This document shows, one piece after another, positions 8,209-13,928 of a stretch of DNA of 13,928 nucleotides. The DNA lies in contig VGSX01000069.1 in NCBI GenBank assembly GCA_016874895.1, positions 1-13,928 of the forward strand. Reading direction: 5' to 3'. Below the pieces are notes generated by a model, which ran no database searches, was not told the origin of the DNA, and worked only from the letters and a program-made list of their open reading frames with translations. The first letter of the stretch is position 1. Each line of letters starts with the position of its first letter. The DNA comes from Deltaproteobacteria bacterium (GTDB lineage Bacteria; Desulfobacterota; Desulfobaccia; Desulfobaccales; Desulfobaccaceae). The position numbers were made by a program, and so were the translations under genes.

Positions 8209-8216
8209 ATTAATAT
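8187..8216 (+). promoter_or_regulatory. Likely transposase promoter inside the left terminal repeat
   Basis: A perfect TTGACA (8187-8192) is part of the terminal repeat. At 18 bp spacing it is followed by TAATAT (8211-8216), and at 16 bp by ATTAAT (8209-8214), each 4 of 6 to the -10 consensus. Either would start transcription just before the ribosome binding site at 8221-8232. Confidence 0.5.
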
Positions 8217-8238
8217 GCTTGGGAGAGGAGGGAAAATC

Positions 8239-9158
8239 ATGAAGCTCCATTCCCAAGCTGCTTTGACACTGAAACAGCGTCAAAGAGTCAAGAGATTGCA
8301 TGAAGAGGGAGTGAGCATTCGGGATCTGGCTCAACGGTTGGGAGTGAATCCCACTACCATCCAGCGGTGGACCAAAAGAGAGAGCCCTTTGGACAAGAAC
8401 TCGGCGCCGCTCACGCCTCAAACGGTTATCACCCCTGAGTACCGTGTTGCGGTAATCGACTACCGGATGGAGCATCAGAGCCATGGCCCAATTCGGATTG
8501 CCCAGGAGTTGAAAGAGCGTTTCCCCTGGGCCAACCGCGGTACGGTCTTGAGAATTTTGCAGCGGGAAGGACTGACGCGGCCTCCCAAAAGGGAAAAAGC
8601 TCCAAGAACTGCAATTCCCGTGGGGCGTCATCGAATTCAAATGGACATCCAGCAATTGCCCGCGGTGCAAGGTGGAACAGGGTTTGAATATAAGATCAGT
8701 GCTATTCATTTACGCACTCGACTTAAATACACGGAGATACATGCAGATCGAAAGTCGGCTACCGTGGCGGGGGTTCTGAAGCGAGCGCTGGACCTTTTGC
8801 CCCCCTTTTTCTCGTCTGGACCGACAACGCCTACGAGTTCACCATGAGGTTTAGCGCTCACCCAGAGAGGAAAAGCGCCTTTGAGCGACTGGTAGATGAA
8901 TTGGGGTTGATTCATGGCAAATGCGAACCAGGTTGTCCTTGGCAAAACGGCATTGTGGAAAGGAGCCATCGCACCGACAACGAAGAATTGTTCCATGTCA
9001 TAAGATTCACCGACCCCGAAATGAGGCGATACCAATTGAAGCTCTGGGATTTCGAATACAATACTCGGCGTCCTCATCAAAGTCTAGGAGGGAGGACCCC
9101 GATGCAAATTTATGTGTCTGAGTATCGTCCTCACGCTTTTAGCCGTATGCTAACGTGA
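8239..9158 (+). pseudogene. IS481-family DDE transposase, split by a -1 frameshift
   Basis: Two overlapping frames make up one transposase of about 306 residues. The first (from ATG 8239, with GGAGAGGAGGG just upstream) has a helix-turn-helix (VSIRDLAQRLGVNPTTIQRW) and the first catalytic Asp (D136, IQMDIQQLP). The second resumes with VWTDNAYEF (second Asp) and then NGIVERSH (Glu), ending in the typical RPHQSLGGRTPMQ. The frames join only if reading shifts by -1 in the run of six C and five T at 8800-8810. All three DDE residues survive. The site is not a canonical two-tRNA slippery heptamer, so a one-base deletion in the homopolymer, or a sequencing error, is more likely than programmed frameshifting. 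Confidence 0.85.
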
Positions 9159-9170
9159 TGTGTCAATACA
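9145..9170 (-). repeat. Right terminal inverted repeat of the IS481-type element
   Basis: Read on the minus strand from 9170 it starts TGTATTGACA and carries TTAGCATAC, matching the left end at 22 of 26 positions. It starts inside the transposase C-terminal codons. Confidence 0.88.
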
Positions 9171-9199
9171 GCTAAGCACTACCTCCCTGGTTCAACCAT

Positions 9200-9511
9200 C
9201 TACCCTTTTGAAAACATGGCTCTGGACAAGATACTCAAATATTTTAGCTTCTTAGATTCGCGTTGGTGATTCATCGCCATGTCGACCAATAAAGTGACAA
9301 TTCGACCCTCGCTGGCCCTAGCCCCCCGAAAAATTCCCTTCGCCGAGGCGCTCTTCTCATATTTGGTAAGAATTTTCCTGGCAGTGTTGCATAAAGCCGA
9401 GGCGCTGGCCCCTCTGTAGCCCGCAGCTTTGGCCGAATCCTTCAGCGAACACCCAGAGAAGAAGAATTCCAGGAACAGGAGTTCCCGCCGTGAAAATTTG
9501 AAATTACTCAT
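9200..9511 (-). CDS. Small HTH protein resembling phage terminase small subunit
   Basis: A 103-residue protein. 'FSRRELLFLEFFFSGCSLKDSAKAAGYRG' followed by 'ALCNTARKILTKYE' has the layout of the terminase small-subunit DNA-binding domain (a helix, then AAxxAGY, then a helix). The C-terminal half is basic and helical. Terminase small subunits recognise phage DNA for packaging, but no large subunit is in view, so this may instead be a generic HTH protein of a mobile element. ATG 9511 is chosen because conserved-looking sequence begins there; the frame stays open to a TTG at 9610. A G-rich stretch just upstream is only a weak ribosome binding site. The IS481-type element lies 29 bp downstream. 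Confidence 0.55.
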   Translation of the reverse strand: MSNFKFSRRELLFLEFFFSGCSLKDSAKAAGYRGASASALCNTARKILTKYEKSASAKGIFRGARASEGRIVTLLVDMAMNHQRESKKLKYLSILSRAMFSKG

Positions 9512-9642
9512 AAAACCGCCCCCGACCCAGGCCGCCTCTTCTGAATGGACCTCGTGAGCCACCTTGACCACGCTCTGAACCAAGCCCACGTTGACGGCGA
9601 CTTCCGGCAAGCTCTGCGCAGGTTGACTGTGACGGTAATCAA
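9508..9642 (-). CDS. Possible 44-residue basic ORF in the operon gap
   Basis: A TTG at 9642 lies 6 nt after a good GGAGGT and overlaps the stop of the zinc-ribbon gene. The frame ends in a TGA that overlaps the ATG of the next gene (ATGA at 9511). Both junctions have the form of translational coupling. The predicted peptide is rich in Arg, Trp and Ser (ITVTVNLRRACRKS...) and matches no family I know. The overlapping frame from TTG 9610 is a rival reading of the same bases, so this may be a chance ORF. Confidence 0.25.
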   Translation of the reverse strand: MITVTVNLRRACRKSPSTWAWFRAWSRWLTRSIQKRRPGSGAVL

Positions 9643-9935
9643 TGCTTTACCTCCGCCATAGCCGGGTAGAGACGGGTCTGTTCTTCCCAATAACAGGCCA
9701 TGCACCGCTGCACACCATTGAAGATTCCAAAGACCACGCCGCCGCACCGGGGGCAATGGCACTTGAGGAAATACAGAACTTCCGGCTTATGTGCTTTTAC
9801 AAACTCAAGCAATGGCCGCACCACTGCGTGGTCCGGGTCACCATGCCCTTGCCACTCATAGCGCACCTTCTCTCCTACAAGCTCGAAATGATAGCCCAGG
9901 CAGACGAGTTTCATCACCGCTTCGCCGGGTCTCAC
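9639..9935 (-). CDS. Small zinc-ribbon protein with TubC-like N-terminal helix region
   Basis: A 98-residue protein with a probable zinc ribbon: C61-x2-C64 (CPRC) and C78-x2-C81 (CMAC), plus an extra C59. Before it, 'VRPLLEFVKAHKPEVLYFLK' resembles the helical hK-pELL-L segment of TubC N-terminal-like domains found beside primase genes on mobile elements. GTG 9935 is supported by GGGAGG 6 nt upstream and by a 4-bp GTGA overlap with the stop of the helicase/primase fragment; ATG 9914 is the alternative. Tight coupling suggests a shared role in element replication or control, which is inference. Molecular function unknown. Confidence 0.6.
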   Translation of the reverse strand: MRPGEAVMKLVCLGYHFELVGEKVRYEWQGHGDPDHAVVRPLLEFVKAHKPEVLYFLKCHCPRCGGVVFGIFNGVQRCMACYWEEQTRLYPAMAEVKH

Positions 9936-10960
9936 AGTTCGCCTCCCAACAAATCAATGGCGGCCACCTCACGCACTTGAGCCGCGGCCTGTCGTTGACG
10001 CTCTGCATCCCAGATGTGCAAGGGTGCCCCTGGGAATGTAGGGCGGGCGTTTCTAAAAAAATCATATATTTTTTCTGAGGGACCCCCCAAATTCAACCGT
10101 CCCATCCGTCCCACATCTGATTCGTCTGAATTATCAAATACTTCCGTGGGACGGTTCGGGTTTGCGGGACTCGTCCCATTGCGTCCCATATCTTCCTCTG
10201 CTTGGGACGCTCCGGGACACGTCCCGGAATTTCCCTCCGTCCCATAGAAGTTACCAGATTCACTATTATTTTCTTCTTGGGACGCTTGGGACGCTTCATT
10301 TTGGGGGGTATCCCGCATATAAAGTTCATACATTTTCAAAACATGGTCTGAGAAAAACAGATAGGGCTGGACCTTTCGCTTCCGGTCATCGGTATATCTC
10401 CTGGCTAAGCGTTCGGAGAAAAGGGAAAATTTTGAAAGGGTATTGCCCACCCACTTAACCCCTGGTTTGTTGTCTCCTTCAATGTCCATCGCCTTCAAGA
10501 CTTCCTCGGCGGTCATGTCGAAGTTGCCCGACTCGGATTCCGCTTTTTCCCGCAGCACCTCGAAAAGGATGCACTCCCACAGGGAAGGCTCATGCCGGGT
10601 TTCTTCCGCCCCCGCCATGAACAGGCCCCGGGCCATCTCAATCTCCGCTTGTTCCACCCCCAGGGCCAGGAGCACTGCCAGCAGGGGCCGCCATAATTCG
10701 CCGATACGGGTTCCGTCTCCCGAAATGGCCTTGTATGCGTCCTCAACTGCCTTAAAACTCCCCAGAACGAAACGATAAGACTTGTCTCGAAGCTCCCCCC
10801 AAACCGGCTCCCAGCCCTCTAAATCCGGTAATCGCTTTCGGGTCCGGGTCATGGGGATTCTTATGCAACGGTCCGCCAGGTCCGGGTCAAGGTTTTTTGT
10901 GCTGGCGAAGGCTTTGGGGCCGTAGGTGGAAAATTCCAAAACGCGCCTTTTCCTCTGCAT
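9932..10960 (-). CDS. C-terminal fragment of a mobile-element helicase/primase-type ATPase
   Basis: A 342-residue open frame resembling the C-terminal part of DUF3631/DUF3987-type primase-helicase proteins of phages and integrative elements. 'EFSTYGPKAFAS' (10-20) and 'DLADRCIRIPM' (27-37) match the sensor and arginine-finger part of the ATPase core, but Walker A and B, which should lie upstream, are absent. Homology seems to run a few residues upstream of ATG 10960 (GGEL) and then stops at the fusion with a kinase gene. The frame continues to an ATG at 11032 inside kinase sequence, which is not homologous. GGAGGTGAG lies 5 nt before ATG 10960, so a fragment could still be translated. Residues about 222-287 are low-complexity (Ser, Asn, Glu, Gly) and coincide with a cluster of short DNA repeats. 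Confidence 0.6.
   Translation of the reverse strand: MQRKRRVLEFSTYGPKAFASTKNLDPDLADRCIRIPMTRTRKRLPDLEGWEPVWGELRDKSYRFVLGSFKAVEDAYKAISGDGTRIGELWRPLLAVLLALGVEQAEIEMARGLFMAGAEETRHEPSLWECILFEVLREKAESESGNFDMTAEEVLKAMDIEGDNKPGVKWVGNTLSKFSLFSERLARRYTDDRKRKVQPYLFFSDHVLKMYELYMRDTPQNEASQASQEENNSESGNFYGTEGNSGTCPGASQAEEDMGRNGTSPANPNRPTEVFDNSDESDVGRMGRLNLGGPSEKIYDFFRNARPTFPGAPLHIWDAERQRQAAAQVREVAAIDLLGGEL
10098..10293. repeat. Cluster of nine TGGGACG/CGTCCCA heptamers
   Basis: CGTCCCA occurs at 10098, 10107, 10172, 10182 and 10238; TGGGACG at 10147, 10203, 10278 and 10287. Further near copies with CGGGAC are at 10165 and 10213. Three pairs are spaced 9-10 bp. The copies fall in all three codon phases of the gene that contains them and in both orientations, so a repeated peptide does not explain them. 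They resemble an iteron or regulator-binding array inside a replication gene; that role is inference. Confidence 0.7.
10211..10228. repeat. 8-bp inverted repeat in the GGGACG cluster
   Basis: TCCGGGAC and GTCCCGGA are separated by two bases, a near-perfect 18-bp palindrome built from the same GGGAC core as the surrounding heptamers. A second, shorter palindrome (GGGACTCGTCCC) is at 10167-10178 or one base either side. Confidence 0.6.
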
Positions 10961-10979
10961 TAGCTCACCTCCACAACGC
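10960..10979. other. Fusion point between mobile island and hybrid kinase gene
   Basis: Minus-strand sequence resembling the helicase/primase core ends here, and plus-strand sequence resembling the end of a kinase receiver domain (LTSTTLFDAIM, from 10964) begins here. Both genes are cut at the same place and each is missing its N-terminal part. The two recognisable stretches overlap by a few bases, so the exact joint cannot be fixed by eye. Confidence 0.6.
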
Positions 10980-10993
10980 TTTTTGACGCCATC

Positions 10994-12109
10994 ATGCAGA
11001 TCTTTGGCGAGGAGGTGGCCGGTCGGCCCCACATCGCCGAGAGTGTCGCCGATGCCGAGGCCAGGGCCCTGCTAACCCTGGAAGGGGCCCGCATCCTGCT
11101 GGTGGAGGACAATGAAATCAACCAGCAGGTGGCCAGCGAAATATTGGCCTCCGTGGGCGTTTTGGTCACCCTGGCCAACAACGGCCAGGAGGCGGTGGAA
11201 GCCGTGGGCGCCAACGATTTTGATGCCGTGCTCATGGATGTGCAGATGCCGGTCATGGACGGCTACGAGGCCACCCGGCGCATCCGCCAAAACCCCCGTC
11301 AGGCATTGCCTATTATCGCCATGACGGCGCACGCCATGGCTGGGGACCGGGAAAAATCCCTGGCTGCCGGCATGGACGATCACGTGACCAAACCCATAGA
11401 TCCGGAAGTGTTGTTTCGCACCCTGGAAAAGTTTGTGGGGAAGCAGATGATTCAGGAGGCCGAACCGCCAGGGGCACCGTTAACCATTAAGCCCAGGCCC
11501 GCGGGCGAGGCGGTAGCGTTACCCCCCTTGGCCGGAATTGATACCGCCCAAGGCCTCAAGCGGCTGTTGGGTAACCAAAAGGCTTATATCAAAATTCTCC
11601 GGAAATTCCGGCAAGATTTCCAAGATGCGGCCGAGACCATAAAAAATCTGGCGGCCGCAGGGGAGGAGCGGGAGGCGGTAATCCTGGCCCACACCATCAA
11701 AGGAGCCGCGGGCAATATCGGGGCCGCGGAATTGCAGGAAACCGCCGCGGCTTTGGAAACGTGGTTCAAAGAGGGGGGCCAGGGCCTGCCCGAAGCTGCC
11801 TATCAGAATTTCTTACAATCCCATGCCAAAGTCCTGGGCTCTCTCAAGGCCTTGGAGCCGGCTGGGGAGCCTGAAACCACGGTTAGCGCGGCTCAGGTGG
11901 CGCCGTTGCCAAAGGAGCTGGCCCAAGAGATGGCGCAACGTCTCCGGGAGACGTTGGAAGCAGGCGACGTCACCGAATTGCAGGCCATTGCCGAAGAATT
12001 ACAATCCCGGACCGACATGGGCGCTCGCTATGGGGAGGAAATTCAGCGGCTGGCAGCGGAATTTGACTTTGAGAAGATTGTCGCTCTGGCAGAGAAAATA
12101 GGCACGTAA
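10994..12109 (+). CDS. C-terminal fragment of hybrid histidine kinase (receiver plus HPt)
   Basis: A 371-residue frame that is the end of a multi-domain phosphorelay kinase. Counted from ATG 10994, a receiver domain occupies about 32-148 (acidic pair E38/D39, phospho-acceptor D82 in LMDVQMPVMDG, T111, K133), and an HPt domain about 185-260 carries the phospho-transfer H233 (AHTIKGAAGNIG). The rest is an Ala/Glu-rich helical tail. Open frame runs upstream to 10964 and reads LTSTTLFDAIMQIFGEE, the usual end of a preceding receiver-like domain (KPxTxxxLFDAI). Sensor, dimerisation and ATP-binding domains are therefore missing. There is no good ribosome binding site before 10994. The fragment could still act as a phospho-shuttle if expressed. 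It precedes the cyclase gene by 19 nt. Confidence 0.82.
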   Translation: MQIFGEEVAGRPHIAESVADAEARALLTLEGARILLVEDNEINQQVASEILASVGVLVTLANNGQEAVEAVGANDFDAVLMDVQMPVMDGYEATRRIRQNPRQALPIIAMTAHAMAGDREKSLAAGMDDHVTKPIDPEVLFRTLEKFVGKQMIQEAEPPGAPLTIKPRPAGEAVALPPLAGIDTAQGLKRLLGNQKAYIKILRKFRQDFQDAAETIKNLAAAGEEREAVILAHTIKGAAGNIGAAELQETAAALETWFKEGGQGLPEAAYQNFLQSHAKVLGSLKALEPAGEPETTVSAAQVAPLPKELAQEMAQRLRETLEAGDVTELQAIAEELQSRTDMGARYGEEIQRLAAEFDFEKIVALAEKIGT

Positions 12110-12128
12110 ACTATAAGAGGGATGACTA

Positions 12129-13508
12129 ATGGTGGATAATTCCATTTCTGAGGACAGGCAGCAGCCACCGGAGCAGATCTTGCTGGTGGACGACAACGTC
12201 ACGAATCTGCAGGTGTTGCATCAGACTCTGGACGGCCGGGGCTATAAGCTGCTCGTGGCCAAGAACGGCGCCAGCGCCCTGGCCATTGCGGAAAAGGCCA
12301 AGCCCTCCCTTATTCTCCTGGACATCATGATGCCGGAGATGGACGGCTACGAGGTGTGCCGCCGCCTGAAAGGGAATCCCGCCCTCAGCGACATTCCCAT
12401 CATTTACCTTTCCGCCATGGCAGATACTGAGGACAAGGTCAAGGGGCTGGAACTGGGCGCGGTGGACTATATCACCAAGCCCTTCCAACCGGAAGAAGTG
12501 ATTGCCCGGGTCAATACTCACTTGACCATTAACAGTTTGAAAAGGATGCTGGCCGAGAAGAATCAAGAGTTGCAGGGTATCAACGAGATTCTGGAGGATC
12601 GGGTCAGGGAGCGCACCGCCCAACTGGCGGCTCTCAATGCCATCTATGAGCGGTTTGTCCCCAAGGAGTTCCTGAGCCTCTTAGGGAAAAGCAGCATCCT
12701 GGAGGTCAAATTGGGTGACCAGATCAGGCAGGAAATAACGGTAATGTTCGCTGATGTGCGCAGTTGGACGACCCTTTCGGAAAACATGACGCCCCAGGAT
12801 AATTTCAACTTTATCAATGCCTATCTCAAGCGAGTGAGCCCGATGATCAAGGAGCACCACGGGTTCATCGACAAATATCTGGGAGATGGGGTCATGGCTC
12901 TTTTCCCTCGGAGCGCAGACGATGCGGTGCAGGCGGCCGTTGCCATGCACCAGGCGGTGGCAGCCTATAACCAGGAACGGGAACAAGACGGTTTTCAGCC
13001 CATAGGCATCGGCGTCGGTCTCCATATCGGCGACCTGATGTTGGGGGTTATCGGCAGCCAGGACCGCATGCAAGGGACGGTAGTGGCGGACGCGGTGAAT
13101 ACCGCCTCACGCATCGAAGGGTTGACCAAGAGATACGGCTCCTCCACCACGATCAGCGAAGAGGTCATGGCCCGCATAGAAAACCCGGAAAGATACCATT
13201 ACCGTTTCGTGGATAAAGTGCTGGTAAAAGGCAAGGATACCCCTATCACGGTGTTTGAGATTTTTGATGGGGACCCCGAAACCGTGGTCAAGTTAAAGAA
13301 AGAGACAAAAGGGAGCTTCGAGGAGGGTCTTGGACTCTATTATGAACGCAAATTTGCGGAGGCGAGTGTGCGATTCAACCAGGTATTGGAAAAGAATCCG
13401 GAGGATAAGGCAGCCCTCATCTATCTCAAACGCTGCGCCAGCTATATGGTACAAGGAGTACCAGCAGATTGGACTGGTGTAGAGGACTTCGTATCTGAAT
13501 ATAGCTGA
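12129..13508 (+). CDS. Response regulator with class IIIb adenylate cyclase output
   Basis: A 459-residue protein that should make cAMP in response to phosphorylation. Order: receiver (about 16-132; D21/D22, phospho-acceptor D65, S95, K117), a coiled-coil signalling helix (about 136-170), a class III cyclase domain (about 200-365), and a TPR-like helix pair (about 393-440). Cyclase residues are all present: metal-binding D209 (FADVRSW) and D253 (YLGDG), adenine-contacting K249 and T317, transition-state N324 and R328. Thr rather than Asp at 317 indicates subclass IIIb, and argues for ATP over GTP. Where most relatives have Gly (VIGDxVN), this has Ala320. ATG 12129 follows AGAGGG by about 9 nt. 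The partner kinase is presumably the truncated upstream gene, so its signal input may now be lost. Confidence 0.9.
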   Translation: MVDNSISEDRQQPPEQILLVDDNVTNLQVLHQTLDGRGYKLLVAKNGASALAIAEKAKPSLILLDIMMPEMDGYEVCRRLKGNPALSDIPIIYLSAMADTEDKVKGLELGAVDYITKPFQPEEVIARVNTHLTINSLKRMLAEKNQELQGINEILEDRVRERTAQLAALNAIYERFVPKEFLSLLGKSSILEVKLGDQIRQEITVMFADVRSWTTLSENMTPQDNFNFINAYLKRVSPMIKEHHGFIDKYLGDGVMALFPRSADDAVQAAVAMHQAVAAYNQEREQDGFQPIGIGVGLHIGDLMLGVIGSQDRMQGTVVADAVNTASRIEGLTKRYGSSTTISEEVMARIENPERYHYRFVDKVLVKGKDTPITVFEIFDGDPETVVKLKKETKGSFEEGLGLYYERKFAEASVRFNQVLEKNPEDKAALIYLKRCASYMVQGVPADWTGVEDFVSEYS

Positions 13509-13709
13509 TAACTCCTTTGCTCAGGTCACTTTGTTGGCTCGTTTCGGGCTAGTAATCGTTTTCTTAAACCTGGTGTCGTGTCAGGCACAGCCCGATGAGC
13601 GCAACACCCACGGTCTTGTAATCTGGGAGTATCATGACTCTTCCCGTGATCAAAAATCGGTACAGCAGACGTCGAGTCGCAAGCAAGCGGCTCCCCCGGT
13701 CTTGGACTT
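13509..13709. other. Gap between cyclase gene and IS630-type element
   Basis: About 200 bases with open but unconvincing frames on both strands. A plus-strand TTG frame (13531-13737) begins with a hydrophobic stretch ending LVSC, somewhat like a lipoprotein signal, but it has no ribosome binding site and runs into the presumed IS end. A minus-strand frame ending near 13570 reads MILPDYKTVGVALIGLCL. I recognise neither. It may be the remnant of a gene cut by the insertion. No clear terminator was seen after the cyclase. Confidence 0.4.
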
Positions 13710-13710
13710 T

Positions 13711-13928
13711 ATAGCGTTTGCCAAAAATTATTTCTGATTTCGGGGTGAGTGGTCATCACGAGAATCGTTCCAGGGAGCAGGTTTTTTGATTGCCTCCGGG
13801 GCGATTCATCACCCATAAGAGTGCTTGGTCAATGCGATCAATCAATTGTTCTCGGTTCTTGGCGAAGAAGTCCGCGAACCACTCGGCTTTGATCAGCAGC
13901 CATAAGCGTTCGATGGGGTTTAAGTCCG
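13711..13928 (-). mobile_element. IS630-family insertion sequence, one end only
   Basis: The element is identified by its transposase C-terminus. Its end near this border is placed tentatively at the TATAGCGTTTGCC sequence (13710-13722), 34-46 bp beyond the transposase stop, because IS630 elements insert at TA. The other end lies outside the window, so the terminal repeat cannot be checked. Confidence 0.5.
13756..13928 (-). CDS. IS630-family transposase, C-terminal part (runs off the window)
   Basis: The last 56 residues of a DDE_3-type transposase, entering from the window edge. DLNPIERLWLLIKAEWF is the signature around the third catalytic acid (Glu of NPIE) of the IS630 family, followed by a typical helical tail (LIDRIDQALLWVMN) and a TGA at 13756-13758. 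No frameshift is seen in the visible part; the N-terminus and first two catalytic residues are off the window. Adjacent mobile elements at this end fit a rearranged region. Confidence 0.85.
   Translation of the reverse strand, partial: DLNPIERLWLLIKAEWFADFFAKNREQLIDRIDQALLWVMNRPGGNQKTCSLERFS

Larger units (their letters stand above)
8183..9170 (+). mobile_element. IS481-family insertion sequence, 988 bp
   Basis: Bounded by 26-bp inverted repeats beginning TGTATTGACA and containing a second perfect block, TTAGCATAC (22 of 26 positions match). It encodes one transposase on the plus strand, broken by a frameshift. The flanks read GTTAAG (8177-8182) on the left and GCTAAG (9171-9176) on the right, 5 of 6 identical, possibly a decayed 6-bp target duplication. 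It is inserted against the direction of the surrounding minus-strand genes, between the small HTH gene and the winged-helix gene; removing it would leave about 73 bp between these two. Confidence 0.85.

Noticed and set aside
8200..8709. A 169-codon minus-strand frame opposite the transposase
   Set aside because: Antisense of a clear IS481 transposase; no domain or start signal.
10093..10329. Minus-strand frame with repeated RPKRP-like residues
   Set aside because: The repeats come from the TGGGACG DNA motif read out of phase with the helicase/primase gene; no ribosome binding site was seen.
13531..13737. Possible small lipoprotein (LVSC motif)
   Set aside because: TTG start without a ribosome binding site, weak signal region, and the C-terminus is made of the presumed IS630 end.

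Overview
The window looks like a mobile or defence-type gene island abutting a host signalling locus in a fairly GC-rich bacterium. The class IIIb cyclase response regulator, the hybrid-kinase remnant, and IS481- and IS630-type insertion sequences would fit a Desulfobacterota-like (deltaproteobacterial) genome. That taxonomic guess rests on general impression, not a marker gene.

Region A (about 134-10960, every host gene on the minus strand) reads as one island. In transcription order it holds: a C-terminal fragment of a mobile-element helicase/primase-type ATPase; a small CxxC zinc-ribbon protein; a possible tiny ORF; a small HTH protein resembling phage terminase small subunits; an IS481-family element on the opposite strand; a winged-helix regulator; a 520-base AT-rich leader; a beta-class DNA methyltransferase; a DUF2281/PIN (VapBC-type) toxin-antitoxin pair; a type III-like restriction helicase-nuclease; and a DUF932 phage/plasmid protein. 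Spacings from the methyltransferase to DUF932 are 3-33 nt, so methylase, antitoxin, toxin, nuclease and DUF932 probably form one operon. The simplest reading is a restriction-modification module with an addiction pair built between modification and restriction genes.

The methyltransferase is a mosaic. The stretch at 6040-6737, between catalytic motifs DPPY and DPTCGSGTT (the expected target-recognition domain), is clearly AT-rich, while both flanks are GC-rich. This suggests a specificity swap by recombination.

At about 10960-10979 the island ends abruptly in a fusion point. On the minus strand a helicase/primase gene has lost its ATP-binding N-terminus. On the plus strand a hybrid histidine kinase has lost everything before the end of a first receiver-like domain. 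The surviving kinase part (receiver plus HPt) is followed 19 nt later by an intact receiver-coiled coil-adenylate cyclase protein. The window closes with the C-terminus of an IS630-type transposase (13756 to the edge).

Inside the helicase fragment, nine copies of TGGGACG/CGTCCCA lie within 196 bp, in both orientations and all three codon phases. That looks like a DNA-level signal rather than a protein repeat. No tRNA, rRNA, CRISPR array or convincing intrinsic terminator was seen.
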